Assembly: GCA_029959555.1 (NCBI GenBank)
Contig: JASCPI010000030.1
Span: 1-61,152, forward strand
Direction of reading: 5' to 3'
Length of the DNA stretch: 61,152 nucleotides
Origin: Lysobacteraceae bacterium PS02065
GTDB taxonomy: Bacteria; Pseudomonadota; Gammaproteobacteria; Xanthomonadales; Rhodanobacteraceae
Position 1 is the stretch's first letter, and each line of letters begins with the position of its first letter. Below, piece after piece: positions 19,701-28,251 of the stretch. The notes under the pieces are model-generated. The model made no database searches. It saw only the letters and a program-made list of their open reading frames with translations, and was not told the origin of the DNA. Both the position numbers and the translations under genes were made by a program.

Positions 19701-22700
19701 AGACCAACGAGGTGCCCGTGTGCGGAGGCCAGCTGTGGGTCGATCCGCTCACCGGTGACGGCAAGATCAACACGAGCGTACAGGCGGCCGGCAAGGTCGG
19801 CACCGGGGCGAGCGCCGGCGGCGTGACCGAACCGTTCGTGCCGGTCGTGCTCGGCGATCCGCTGGTGCCGAATCCCGATGTCGTCGTGGTCGCGCCAGGC
19901 GAGACGGCGGCGATCACCGGATCGGCGATCTGCGGCGCGAGCGCAGGCGTGCGCCAGGGGCGCATCACCGTTCGCGATTCCGCCGCGGGCCAGGAGGCGG
20001 ACGCCCTCAACCTGTTGACCTGCCGCGGCAAGGACGATCTGCCCGAGCCCGATCGCATCTGGGGTTCGCCGCACCTCGTCACCGCCGATGGCCTCGCCTA
20101 CGACTACTACGCCTCGGGCGACTACGTGCTGCAGCGTGTGCCGGGCGTCGAGGGTCTCGAGGTGCAGGCGCGCTTCCTGCCGGGCCTCGGCGTGTCGTGG
20201 CCGCAGGCCGTCGCGCTGCAGGTCGGCAGCGACGTCGTCGAGATCCACGGCGGCAAGATGGACGTCAGCGCCGGCTTCGGCGAATCGCACTTCCTGGACA
20301 TCCGCGTGAACGGCCGGCGGCCAGCCGAGCGCCATGCCTGGAGCGTGTTCGCGCAGCGACGCTACATCGACCTTCCCGGCGGCGGCGTGATCCTCATCGA
20401 TCGCATGCTCGGCCGCATGGGCGGCTCGCTGCTCAATCCGATCGCCGTCACCGTCGTGTGGCCGCGCGGTGGCGCTTTCGAAGGCTACGGCATCAAGGTC
20501 GCCGGCCTCGACTTCAACCAGGAAGAGGCCTACACCTATCGCGACGCACCGCCCGTGCTCGACATCAAGCTGTTGCGCCCGCCCGGTCACGCGGGCGAAG
20601 AGCGCGGCATGCTCGGCGTCAACGGCGGCAATGCGAGCCACGACCTCACGCGCCGCAACGGCGAGCGCGTGCCGTACCAGGACGGCTTGAGCTGGACCGC
20701 CCTGTACGCCTTGTTCGGCGCCGACTGGCTCGTGCGTCCGGACGAGTGCCTGTTCACCAACGGCTGCATCGAGCCGACATTCCCGTTGTCGCCGGTCGTG
20801 CTCGATCCCGCGCGGCAGCAGCTCGCCGAGATCGCCTGCAGCAATCTCGAGGGCTGGTACCGCGAAGCCTGCATCCATGACGTCGGCCTGACCGGCGTGC
20901 CGGCGATCGTGCAGAACCTCTACGCCGACACCGAGGATCTCGCCGCGATGGCCGACAACATCGTGCGTCCCGGCATCGACGTGCCCGTCTACGGCCTCGA
21001 GGTCGCCACGCCGCAGATGACCGGCTTCGTCGAGCGCCGCGATATCGCCGTCACACAGGTCGCGGGCGCGGGCGAGTACATCCTCCTGGCGCGCCCGCCA
21101 CGCGGCACGACGGTGCGCTTCACGTCGAACGGACGCGATGCGGTCCGTGGCGCGTCCAACCACACCGACGCGCTCGAGGTGACCTGCCTGCCCGACCCCG
21201 AGTGGCAGGTGCTCGGCAACGAATGGCCCGCCGAGGGTGCGATCGAACTGTGGGCGCTCGATCCGATCTCGGGTGCCGCGCGTGCACGGCTCGCGCGCTC
21301 CCCGCTGCCGGCGGAACGTGTCACGCGCTACTGCGTGCAGGTCGATGCGGTCGTCGGTTTCGGCAACGACCTCACGGTCGACGTGCTGCTCTCGAGCACC
21401 GCGGCGCAGGACATCCGCGCCACGCTGGTGCCGGCCGCGGGTGTCGTGTTCCAGCCTTCGGCGCTCGTGCCGCGCACCCTCTGCGCGGGCTGCGCGGAGA
21501 CGATCCAGACGGCGTACACGTGCCCGGCCGGACGCACGACCCTCGCGACCCTCGAGCTGCGCGACGCCGCCGGCACGTTGCACGAGGCGCGCAGCATTGC
21601 CTGCGACATCGTCGGCAGTGTCGTGTCGAAGACGCTCAGCGCCGGCATGTGGTCGGGATTCGGCATCGCCGAGTCGCTGCTCGTCACCTCCGAGCCCGCG
21701 CTGTGGAACCTCAGCCGTCGCGGCACGGGGCGACCCGACATCACGCGTCGCGACGGCGGTTATCCGGGTGCGATCCATCCTGCGCTGGCGGCCCGCGGGA
21801 TCGCCCAGGTCGCGGCCGGAGAGCGCCACAGCGTCGCGCTGACCGGCGATGGCCAGGTCTGGGCGTGGGGCTACAACGGCGAGAACCAGCTCGGCGACGG
21901 CACGACGGTCACGCGTGCCGAGCCGGTGCGCATCGGCGCAGCCGTGTTCGACCGTCCGATCACCGCGATCGCGGTCGGTCGCTTCCACAACCTCGCGCTC
22001 GATGCGGGCGGCCGTCTCTGGAGCTGGGGCTACAACAACTACGCGCAGATCGGCGACGGCACGACGACGACGCGGCCGACACCGGTTCCGGTCGACACCG
22101 CCATGCTCGGCGGCAGCACGATCAAGGCCATCTCCGCGGGCCGCTTCTTCAGTCTGCTCGTCGACGAGGACGGCCGCATGTGGTCGTGGGGCTACAACGG
22201 CTACGGCCAGCTCGGCGACGGCACGACCACGCAGCGTGCCCGCCCGGTGGCGGTCGACCGCTCGATCATCGGCGATGCGCGGATCGTGTTCGTGTCGGCG
22301 GGCGAGAACCATGCCGTCGCAGTCGACCACGAAGGACGCGCGTACGCCTGGGGCATGAACTCCCGAGGCGAGCTCGGCAACGGCGATGCCGCGTACCCGG
22401 GGCTGCCGGCATGGCGCGTTCCGGGTCGCGTGGCGTTCCCGCCGTTCACCTCGGGACGCGTGCGCTGGGCCCTCGCCGCCAATGGCGGCGCGTTCACCCT
22501 CGCGCTCGACGACCAGGGGCGACTCTGGTCCTGGGGCGACAACGGTGAAGGCCAGCTCGGTATCGGTCCCGGCGGGAATCGCGCGACGCCGACCGCCCTC
22601 GACATGGCATTCCTGCAAGGCACGCACGTGGTCGCCGCGTCGATCGGCAATGCCGATGTCTTCCTGATCGACGATGCGTCGCGCGTCTGGTCGTGGGGGT

Positions 22701-24568
22701 CGAACCTGTTCGGCGAGATCGGTGACGGCACCTACGTCGACCGCAGTCGTCCGGTCGAGATCGGCTCGCTCGCAGGTCCGGGCGTGCGCGCACAGGTGCA
22801 GGCCTTCGACACCCCGGTGCGCGTCGTCGCGCGGGCAGGACTCACGCCGGTGATCGCGAAGGCGATCGTGCAGCGCAACGCGTTCACGACGCTCGCCGGG
22901 CATGTCACGGTCGAGGGCACGGGACTCGCGTTCGCGGGTGCCGTCGAGCCTCGCGAGGCGCCCGCCGACAACTTCACGCGCACGCTGGTCGGCATCACGG
23001 CCGACCCCGTGGCGGTATGCCCGGACGTCGGCACCTTCGAGGTGGCCGTCGGGCTGGGTGCACCGGGCGCGGCGAGCCTCGCCGACGCGCGCGTGCCGGT
23101 ACGGTGCGTGCCCGATGTCGAGGCGCGCCTCGAGCGCACGCTCACGACGGTCGGCGTGCGCGTGCACAACCGTACGCTGCTGCCGTTCACGGTGCGCACG
23201 CGCGGCATCGACGGCGTCACGCTGGGCGGCCAGGCGAGCGTGTCGCGGCAGGTCTGCGCAGGCTGCGACGAGGCGATCGCGATCGACCAGCGCTGCCCTG
23301 CGCTCGGCGCGCGCACGCTCGCCGAGGTCGAGGTGCTCGCCGCGGACGGCAGCGTGCTCGACCGCCAGCCGCTCGACTGCGGTCGCGGCGACCGCTTCGT
23401 CGGGACCGGCGCCTGGTCGGGCCAGGCGCTGACATCGACCGGCGAACTGTGGACATGGGGGTATCCGGTCGGCCTCGCCGGATACACGAACGGCTCGAGC
23501 GCGCCGGTGCGCATCGATGCACCACCGTTCGTGGGCGTGCCGCGCCTCTACTCGGGCTTCGGTCGCCAGGTCTTCGCCGGATCGCCGGAGGGCTACACCT
23601 GGGGCTGGGGATCGAATCACTACGGCCAGCTCGGCAACGGCAACCACTACTCGCAATTCACGAACGGCATCCCGGGCTTCGTGTCCGACCAGCCGACGCC
23701 GGTCGCCGCTGGCAGGGCGTTGGCCTCGCGCGGGATGCGCGACCTGCGCACGGGCGGTGGCATGGAGTTCTCGGTGGGCATCGATGCCGGCGACGTCGTG
23801 TGGGCGTGGGGCAGCAACCGCGAAGGCAACCTCGGCGACACGACGCGCGTCGACCAGCCTTACGCGCTCCCCGTCGGCGTGCCGATGCGCGCCGCGCGCA
23901 TCGCCGTCGGCGCCGATCATGCGATGGCCTTGTCGCGTGACGGCCTGACACTGTGGGGCTGGGGCGACAACGACTACGGCCAGCTCGGCAGCACGGACAA
24001 CGATTACGACCAGTACCCGGACTACGGGGAGCACCAGCCTCCGCTCGAGCTGGACTGGCGCGAGATCAGCGACGTGCCGCTGCGCGACATCACGGCAGCG
24101 GGCTGGACGACCTACGGCCTGGATGCCGCCGGCCGTGTCTGGGCGTGGGGTCGCAACGGCTCGGGACGCCGCCTGCTCGGCGACGGCTTCGTCGGAGAAC
24201 GTCGCGCGACCCCGGGACTGGTGAACCTCTCGGCGCTCGGCGGCGCGAAGGTCACCGGCATCGCGGCGCTGACCAGTACCGCACTGGCCGTCGACGAACT
24301 CGGCCGCTTCTGGGCCTGGGGCGAGAACGGCACCGGCATCTTCGGCAACGGCACCACGGACGGTGCGGACGTCGCGGCGCCGGTCGACCTCTCCGCACTC
24401 GCCGGCGCGCGCATCGTCGATGCCGCACTCGGCGACGAACACATCGTCGCGATCGACGAGCAGGGTCGCTACTGGGCCTGGGGCACCAACAGCCACGGCC
24501 AGCTCGGCCTCGGCTCGGCGAGCGGGCAGGAGCTCGTGCCGCGGCGCATCGAGGGGCTCGTGCACTGA
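16703..24568 (+). CDS. Giant exported protein: Ig-like, VWD and two RCC1 propellers
   Basis: A 2621-residue protein behind a GAGGAA ribosome site. Residues about 12-40 are a hydrophobic export signal, followed at 51-60 by IDRLLVAGFE. Two putative Ig-type repeats cover about 68-240 (each with G-x-Q-V-D-x-x-x-G-x-x-x-W). A VWF-D-like domain begins near 1115 (WGSPHLVTADGLAYDY). A cysteine module near 1590 (CAGC...C...C) precedes six RCC1 repeats (about 1720-2030; WAWGYNGENQLGDG-type). A second copy near 2185 precedes about seven more (2246-2620). It is probably cell-surface or secreted, with adhesion or protein-binding roles inferred from the domains only. No C-terminal anchor is visible. Confidence 0.88.
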   Translation: MLQPPAAPRVPSVLRSRVRAAAIALFALVSLGAVFAAVSPGFVATPFGAVIDRLLVAGFESVDPPVIVSQAPRAAIVDVPYTYRLQAQDPYGDPLEHRLSEAPAGMQVDALSGLVQWLPKAEGSAAAVAQVRSTHGGLATQAWTVDVLPAGTPSPVFVSEPPRTAVVATPYVYVPDVEAQGQSLTFVLARAPQGMQVDPATGALAWSPTEPGDAAVTLTATATNGLSTDQAWTIDVEPGAGTLAVGGTLTGLKGGTLTLREARSGQQRTLTMDGPFAFALPDGALYEIGVAAAPQDPAQTCWVEGGLGRVDGSAINGIVVGCHPSEGVVEPVVEEAQDAFDADLPPTTTQEFEASDFGQNQLPVRTEHVEARAHALAMAALDPDPEWFGTRIDRTFVLATPGEVLEFSVDKLDRDGNVLDAVPADQLRFAVRIQRADGEFDWLPSEFAGDVVAWQGAGRVRVTVPADLARGRLLVGLRPNLDDIGQRALAERWSASLSIEVWPRKPGVTAIDPANVQFPVAGAQPLARGSAFGAPELLQRLQAALDAGDVHLPLVLTQAVTVGQLVDYRVDGRAYGGRVASVESRDGQWLAMVEPNWMDIYDVAQAADGFLVSEGVLPETVVYRSGPPIPGADAAYRGDLQTLDGEVETVAEGAWAPLSRRSRGLANRDAHALFIGGCDTSAASLTFTPKISMSPLDVGVDIKVGASGAGVKCKWRSSNDAVAFNFLRTAGPLGLLASSLAGSEVKVRPYGEVSFGTSVEGLLIPGLSGFQVGLSSASGVAFKMGIPVDSSQMNDLVNGVPIVLKGDAGVSGGIEAVANLTSPSGLIGWLVSTLGGVDTEIGLTARVSIGTGIVLEGANAKAVHANNKDSRGAVVAEFKATLEASNVLKRIAGLLGGNGNIGLSYSVQKEVLRFAGEYEAGDMQDDGRGSARIGRLVALPSLSAFLGLAPSGRMGPADTSSSLFGDNAYAIAYEASECEAAPAGVIHSPVVACVGMFCGKTNEVPVCGGQLWVDPLTGDGKINTSVQAAGKVGTGASAGGVTEPFVPVVLGDPLVPNPDVVVVAPGETAAITGSAICGASAGVRQGRITVRDSAAGQEADALNLLTCRGKDDLPEPDRIWGSPHLVTADGLAYDYYASGDYVLQRVPGVEGLEVQARFLPGLGVSWPQAVALQVGSDVVEIHGGKMDVSAGFGESHFLDIRVNGRRPAERHAWSVFAQRRYIDLPGGGVILIDRMLGRMGGSLLNPIAVTVVWPRGGAFEGYGIKVAGLDFNQEEAYTYRDAPPVLDIKLLRPPGHAGEERGMLGVNGGNASHDLTRRNGERVPYQDGLSWTALYALFGADWLVRPDECLFTNGCIEPTFPLSPVVLDPARQQLAEIACSNLEGWYREACIHDVGLTGVPAIVQNLYADTEDLAAMADNIVRPGIDVPVYGLEVATPQMTGFVERRDIAVTQVAGAGEYILLARPPRGTTVRFTSNGRDAVRGASNHTDALEVTCLPDPEWQVLGNEWPAEGAIELWALDPISGAARARLARSPLPAERVTRYCVQVDAVVGFGNDLTVDVLLSSTAAQDIRATLVPAAGVVFQPSALVPRTLCAGCAETIQTAYTCPAGRTTLATLELRDAAGTLHEARSIACDIVGSVVSKTLSAGMWSGFGIAESLLVTSEPALWNLSRRGTGRPDITRRDGGYPGAIHPALAARGIAQVAAGERHSVALTGDGQVWAWGYNGENQLGDGTTVTRAEPVRIGAAVFDRPITAIAVGRFHNLALDAGGRLWSWGYNNYAQIGDGTTTTRPTPVPVDTAMLGGSTIKAISAGRFFSLLVDEDGRMWSWGYNGYGQLGDGTTTQRARPVAVDRSIIGDARIVFVSAGENHAVAVDHEGRAYAWGMNSRGELGNGDAAYPGLPAWRVPGRVAFPPFTSGRVRWALAANGGAFTLALDDQGRLWSWGDNGEGQLGIGPGGNRATPTALDMAFLQGTHVVAASIGNADVFLIDDASRVWSWGSNLFGEIGDGTYVDRSRPVEIGSLAGPGVRAQVQAFDTPVRVVARAGLTPVIAKAIVQRNAFTTLAGHVTVEGTGLAFAGAVEPREAPADNFTRTLVGITADPVAVCPDVGTFEVAVGLGAPGAASLADARVPVRCVPDVEARLERTLTTVGVRVHNRTLLPFTVRTRGIDGVTLGGQASVSRQVCAGCDEAIAIDQRCPALGARTLAEVEVLAADGSVLDRQPLDCGRGDRFVGTGAWSGQALTSTGELWTWGYPVGLAGYTNGSSAPVRIDAPPFVGVPRLYSGFGRQVFAGSPEGYTWGWGSNHYGQLGNGNHYSQFTNGIPGFVSDQPTPVAAGRALASRGMRDLRTGGGMEFSVGIDAGDVVWAWGSNREGNLGDTTRVDQPYALPVGVPMRAARIAVGADHAMALSRDGLTLWGWGDNDYGQLGSTDNDYDQYPDYGEHQPPLELDWREISDVPLRDITAAGWTTYGLDAAGRVWAWGRNGSGRRLLGDGFVGERRATPGLVNLSALGGAKVTGIAALTSTALAVDELGRFWAWGENGTGIFGNGTTDGADVAAPVDLSALAGARIVDAALGDEHIVAIDEQGRYWAWGTNSHGQLGLGSASGQELVPRRIEGLVH

Positions 24569-24573
24569 TCCGG

Positions 24574-24602
24574 CTCCCGCGGTCCGCCGAGGACCGCGGG
24601 AG
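24574..24602 (+). terminator. Terminator-like hairpin after the giant gene
   Basis: A 12-bp perfect stem (CTCCCGCGGTCC/GGACCGCGGGAG) with a 5-nt loop starts 5 bp after the stop codon. There is no long T-tract, but position and stability favour a terminator. Confidence 0.5.
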
Positions 24603-24660
24603 GCTTGCGGCGCAGGCGCCATCCCGAGAGGATGGCGTTTCCGCGACCGGGCCGCACACG

Positions 24661-25146
24661 ATGCACGCGACGACACGCTTCCTGCGCCTGCAGCGCGCAC
24701 GCGAAAGGCTCCGCGACGGCGAGAGCACGGCGCTCGCCCATGTCGCGCGCGAGGCGTCGATGTCCACGCCGCATTTCATCCGCACGTTCGCCGCGATGTT
24801 CGGCGACACGCCGCACCAGTGGCGCACGCGTGTGCGGCTCGAGCAGGCGCGCCTGCGACTCGCACACGGTGACGAGGTCACGCGCGTGTGCGTCGAGCTC
24901 GGCTTCAGCAGCCTCGGCAGTTTCAGCGCGCTGTTCACGCGCCGCGTCGGCGTCGCGCCGTCGGCGTACCGGCGACGCTGGATCACCAGCGGCATCGCGC
25001 TGCGCGATCGTTTGCCGTTGCAGCAGCCGCACTGCCTGTCGCTGTTCGAAGCGGCGTGGGCCGCGGTTCCGCACTTTCCGAGAAGCGCTCCGATGCCGGC
25101 ACCGGCATGCTCCGCGGCACCCATCATCCTGCAGGAGTCGCCATGA
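24661..25146 (+). CDS. AraC-type HTH transcriptional regulator
   Basis: A 161-residue regulator made almost only of the AraC DNA-binding domain (residues about 5-105). Both helix-turn-helix units are visible: LAHVAREASMSTPHFIRTFAAMFGDTPHQW, then VCVELGFSSLGSFSALFTRRVGVAPSAYR. There is no separate ligand-binding domain. The C-terminal ~50 residues are uncharacterised. Its stop overlaps the start of the VOC gene (ATGA), so the two are translationally coupled; the regulator probably controls this pair. Confidence 0.88.
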   Translation: MHATTRFLRLQRARERLRDGESTALAHVAREASMSTPHFIRTFAAMFGDTPHQWRTRVRLEQARLRLAHGDEVTRVCVELGFSSLGSFSALFTRRVGVAPSAYRRRWITSGIALRDRLPLQQPHCLSLFEAAWAAVPHFPRSAPMPAPACSAAPIILQESP

Positions 25147-25532
25147 GGATCCGTCTCGTCAGCCTGTTCGTCGACGATCAGTCGAAAGCGCTCGCGTTCT
25201 ACACCGACGTGCTCGGCTTCGTGCCCGGACTCGACATGCCCGCCGGCGAGTACCGCTGGATCACCGTGCGCTCGCCCGAAGGCGGCGACGCCGAGCTCGT
25301 GCTCGAGCCGAACGCGAATCCGGCCGCACGCACCTATCAGGAAAGCCTGTTCGCGCAGGGCATCCCGGCGACCGCGTTCGAGGTCGACGACGTGCGTGCC
25401 GAGCATGCGCGACTGAGTGCGAAAGGCGTCGTGTTCACGCGTGCGCCGATGCAGGCGGGGCCGGTCGTGATCGCGATGTTCGCCGACACCTGCGGCAACC
25501 TCGTGCAGATCTATCAGCCGCCCGCGGGCTGA
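25143..25532 (+). CDS. VOC (glyoxalase/bleomycin-resistance) superfamily protein
   Basis: A 129-residue single VOC unit: beta-alpha-beta-beta-beta halves starting RLVSLFVDDQSKALAFYTDVLGF and ending FADTCGNLVQIYQP. Metal-ligand positions typical of the fold are only partly identifiable, so catalysis is unsure. Coupled to the AraC regulator by a 4-bp overlap. It overlaps the 3' end of the convergent sigma-factor gene by 19 bp. Confidence 0.88.
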   Translation: MRIRLVSLFVDDQSKALAFYTDVLGFVPGLDMPAGEYRWITVRSPEGGDAELVLEPNANPAARTYQESLFAQGIPATAFEVDDVRAEHARLSAKGVVFTRAPMQAGPVVIAMFADTCGNLVQIYQPPAG

Positions 25533-26803
25533 GCGCTCCGGGTCGGCCTGCAGCGTGCCGCGCGCTCGAGCATGAGCGCGCGCTCGCGTGCGTTGCGCGC
25601 GAGCGAGGCCGCCTGTTCGAACGCGTCGCGCGCGTCGTCGATGCGGCCGAGGCGCTCGAGCGCGTCACCGCGGGCCGCCTGCAGCAGGTGGTAGCCGGCC
25701 AGCGCGCCGTCGCCCGCGAGCGCATCGAGGATCGCGAGGCCCGCGGCGGGGCCGTCGGCCATGCCGATCGCGAACGCGCGGTTGAGCTCGATGACGGGTG
25801 ATGGCGCAGCGATCGCGAGCTCGGTGTAGAGCGCGGCGATGCGCACCCAGTCGGTATCGGCCGCGTGCATCGCGCGCGCGTGGCAGGCCGCGATCGCGGC
25901 CTGCGCGGTGTAGCGTCCGCGCTGCGGCAACAGTGCTTCGGCGCGCGCGAGGGCTTCGAGGCCGCGCTCGACGAGCAGGCGATCCCACAGCGTGCGGTCC
26001 TGGTCCGGGAGCAGGATCGGCGAACCATCCGCGGCGACGCGCGCCTTCGCACGCGAGGCCTGGATCTCCATGAGTGCGACGAGGCCGAACACCTCGGCAT
26101 CGTCCGGCGCGAGCCCGGCCAGCACGCGACCGAGGCGCATCGCCTCGTCGCACAGCGCGGGGCGCATCCAGTCGTCGCCGGCCGTGGCCGCGTAGCCCTC
26201 GTTGAAGATCAGGTAGACGACCTCGAGCACCGACTCGAGACGCTCGGCACGCTCCGCGGCGCGCGGCACCTCGAAAGGCACCTGCTTGTCGGTGAGCGTG
26301 CGCTTGGCGCGCACGATGCGCTGCGCGATCGTCGGCTCCGGCACCAGGAACGCGCGCGCGATCTCGACCGTGGTGAGGCCGCCGAGCAGGCGCAGCGTCA
26401 GCGCGACGCGCGCCTCGGTCGACAGCACCGGATGGCAGGCGACGAACACGAGGCGCAGCAGGTCGTCGCCGATGTCGTCGTCGAGTGCGTCGATCGCGGC
26501 CTCGTACGCGTCGCCCTCGCTGCCCTCGAGCTCGCGCGCGATCAGCGCGTGCTTGTCCATCAGCATGCGCTGGCGGCGCAGCATGTCGATCGCGCGGTGC
26601 TTGGCGGTCGCCATGAGCCAGGCGCCGGGGTTGTCGGGCACGCCGTCGACGGGCCACCGCTCGAGCGCGCCGACCAGCGCATCCTGGGCGAGTTCCTCGG
26701 CCATCGCGACGTCACGCACCATGCGCGCGAGGCCGGCGATCAGCCGGGGCGATTCGGTGCGCCAGACCGCATCGATCGCGGCGCGGGTCTCGTGGTTCGT
26801 CAT
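25514..26803 (-). CDS. ECF42-type RNA polymerase sigma factor with C-terminal extension
   Basis: A 429-residue sigma factor. Region 2 is at about 20-85 (ELAQDALVGALERWP, then AWLMATAKHRAIDMLRRQ). Region 4 is near 125-175 (ALTLRLLGGLTTVEIARAFLVPEPTIAQRIVRAKRTL). A roughly 240-residue C-terminal extension (VVYLIFNEGY onward, TPR-like helices) is diagnostic of the ECF42/SigJ-like group, in which the extension replaces an anti-sigma factor. This group is known to sit beside DGPF/YCII-family genes, exactly as here. It is the last gene of a four-gene minus-strand run with two VOC genes and a DGPF-like gene. It probably drives the 28225-28251 promoter. Confidence 0.9.
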   Translation of the reverse strand: MTNHETRAAIDAVWRTESPRLIAGLARMVRDVAMAEELAQDALVGALERWPVDGVPDNPGAWLMATAKHRAIDMLRRQRMLMDKHALIARELEGSEGDAYEAAIDALDDDIGDDLLRLVFVACHPVLSTEARVALTLRLLGGLTTVEIARAFLVPEPTIAQRIVRAKRTLTDKQVPFEVPRAAERAERLESVLEVVYLIFNEGYAATAGDDWMRPALCDEAMRLGRVLAGLAPDDAEVFGLVALMEIQASRAKARVAADGSPILLPDQDRTLWDRLLVERGLEALARAEALLPQRGRYTAQAAIAACHARAMHAADTDWVRIAALYTELAIAAPSPVIELNRAFAIGMADGPAAGLAILDALAGDGALAGYHLLQAARGDALERLGRIDDARDAFEQAASLARNARERALMLERAARCRPTRSAQPAGG

Positions 26804-26905
26804 CGGGGCCGGATCACACCATCGCCGCCGCGGCCATGCAAGCGCACGGCCGTGGCGGGCAGGCGGGCGGCACCGTCGGCGTGTCCGTTCCGGTGCCTCG
26901 TTCCG

Positions 26906-27319
26906 TCAGGCCGGCGAACCGACCGCGGACGGATCCGCCATGAAGGCCAGTTCCCACATGTGGCCGTCCGGATCCTCGTAGCCGTGCTGGTACATGAAGC
27001 CGTAGTCCTTGGCGGGATTCGGGGTGGCGCCACCTGCGGCGACGGCCTTGGCGACCAGCGTGTCGATCGCCTCGCGGCTCTCGGCCGACACGCAGACGAG
27101 CACCTCGGTGGTCTTCTTCGCGTCGGCGATCGGCTTCGGCGTGAAGGTCTGGAAGAACGACTCGACCAGCAGCATCACGAAGATGTTGTCGGCGACGATC
27201 ATGCAGGTCGCGTTCTCGTCGGTGAACTGCGGATTGAACGTGTAGCCAAGCGCCGTGTAGAACGCGACCGAGCGCTTGAGGTCCTTGACGGGCAGGTTGA
27301 CGAAGATCTGGGTGGTCAT
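26906..27319 (-). CDS. VOC family protein
   Basis: A 137-residue VOC protein (MTTQIFVNLPVKDLKRSVAFYTALGY...). The C-terminal GYEDPDGHMWELAFM is the classic VOC end motif with a metal-binding Glu. Related proteins are annotated as lactoylglutathione lyase-like, but no substrate can be assigned. The ATG at 27319 has an AAGGACA site. It lies between the PhnB-like gene and the ECF42 sigma gene in the same operon. Confidence 0.88.
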   Translation of the reverse strand: MTTQIFVNLPVKDLKRSVAFYTALGYTFNPQFTDENATCMIVADNIFVMLLVESFFQTFTPKPIADAKKTTEVLVCVSAESREAIDTLVAKAVAAGGATPNPAKDYGFMYQHGYEDPDGHMWELAFMADPSAVGSPA

Positions 27320-27354
27320 GGCGGTGTCCTTGGTTCGAGAGCGTTTGCAGGGTG

Positions 27355-27804
27355 TCAGGCCGCAGCCGGTGCGTCGACGCAGGTCCCGGAGCCTGCCGGC
27401 ATGTCGGTGTTGATCATCCACGGTACGCCGAAACGGTCGGTGAGCATGCCGTAGCGCGGGGCCCAGAACGTCTCCTGCAGCGGCATCGTCACCGTGCCGC
27501 GTTCGGCGAGCTTCGCGAACACGCGCTCGGCCTCCTCGACGGTCGGCACGAGCAGCGTCACATAGGCGCCGCGGATCGCCTCGTAGGGATGGCCGCAGTC
27601 GGCATCGGTGCCCATGAGCTGCTGCTCACCGAACACGACGCTGCCGTGCATGATGCGGTCGTGGTCCTTCGGATCGACGTGCTCGGCCATCGGCGAACCG
27701 CCGAACGGCATGAGCGCCTCGACGCGGCCGCCGAGCAGTGCGGCGTAGAACGTGAACGCCTCGCGGCAGGTACCGTCGAAGCTGAGGTAGGTGACGAGTT
27801 TCAT
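27355..27804 (-). CDS. PhnB-like VOC family protein
   Basis: A 149-residue protein starting MKLVTYLSFDGTCREAFTFYAALLGG. The second half contains the PhnB-type FWAPRYGMLTDRFGVPWMIN motif. This subfamily (formerly 3-demethylubiquinone methyltransferase-like) is usually structural-only by annotation and is common in ECF41/ECF42 neighbourhoods. Its start overlaps the stop of the upstream DGPF-like gene (ATGA), so translation is coupled. Confidence 0.9.
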   Translation of the reverse strand: MKLVTYLSFDGTCREAFTFYAALLGGRVEALMPFGGSPMAEHVDPKDHDRIMHGSVVFGEQQLMGTDADCGHPYEAIRGAYVTLLVPTVEEAERVFAKLAERGTVTMPLQETFWAPRYGMLTDRFGVPWMINTDMPAGSGTCVDAPAAA

Positions 27805-28178
27805 CGCGGATCTCCTGAAGGTGCCGCACGGGTCGCGGCGGTCGCGGATCGGTCGTGTGCGCTGTCGGCGCACGCGGGGGAAGGCCGGGTCGGCATGTCG
27901 TGCCGCTCGTCGTCGACGATGCGCATGTCGAGCGCATGGCCCGCTTCGTGCGCATGACAGCGGCGTGACCACGCGAGCGCGTCGGCGACCGCGTGCACCT
28001 GCACGAGCCAGAACGCGGAGGCGCCGCTGTCGCCGGTCGGCACCGCGGCATGCAGGCGACCCGAGGCGAGCAGCACGCCGGCACGCGCGAACACCTCGTT
28101 TCCGCGTGCGAGCAGGGCGCACGCATCCGCATCGTGCGGTGGCGGGCCTTCGGGCCTGGCGAGGATCAGGACGCGCAT
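27801..28178 (-). CDS. Divergent YCII/DGPF-like protein lacking the DGPF motif
   Basis: A 125-residue protein. The N-terminus (MRVLILARPEG) and the central LLASGRLHAAV...FWLVQVHAVADALAWSRR pattern follow the YCII-fold layout. The DGPF signature is absent at the expected place, and the C-terminal ~35 residues are Arg/Ala/Asp-rich and non-conserved in look. It is first in the minus-strand operon that ends with the ECF42 sigma factor, and directly follows the candidate ECF42 promoter. It may be a diverged paralogue of the gene at 28373, now specialised or decaying. Confidence 0.65.
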   Translation of the reverse strand: MRVLILARPEGPPPHDADACALLARGNEVFARAGVLLASGRLHAAVPTGDSGASAFWLVQVHAVADALAWSRRCHAHEAGHALDMRIVDDERHDMPTRPSPACADSAHDRSATAATRAAPSGDPR

Positions 28179-28224
28179 CGCGGAACTCCGCTCGAGGCGC
28201 CGCAGAGCGCCTGTTCATGGTCAC

Positions 28225-28251
28225 GACGAACGGGCGCGTGCCGGATCGACA
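28225..28251 (-). promoter_or_regulatory. Candidate ECF42-dependent promoter (TGTCGA-N17-CGTC)
   Basis: On the minus strand, TGTCGA (28251-28246) is followed by 17 bp and then CGTC (28228-28225). As I recall, ECF42 targets carry TGTCGA at -35 and CG(A/T)C at -10. The site lies about 45 bp before the first gene of the sigma-factor operon, an appropriate distance for autoregulation. Confidence 0.55.

Noticed and set aside
16481..24700. A minus-strand open frame of about 2700 codons opposite the giant gene
   Set aside because: It is Arg/His/Asp-rich with no domain pattern and mirrors the GC-rich codons of the plus-strand gene; long antisense frames are expected at this GC content.
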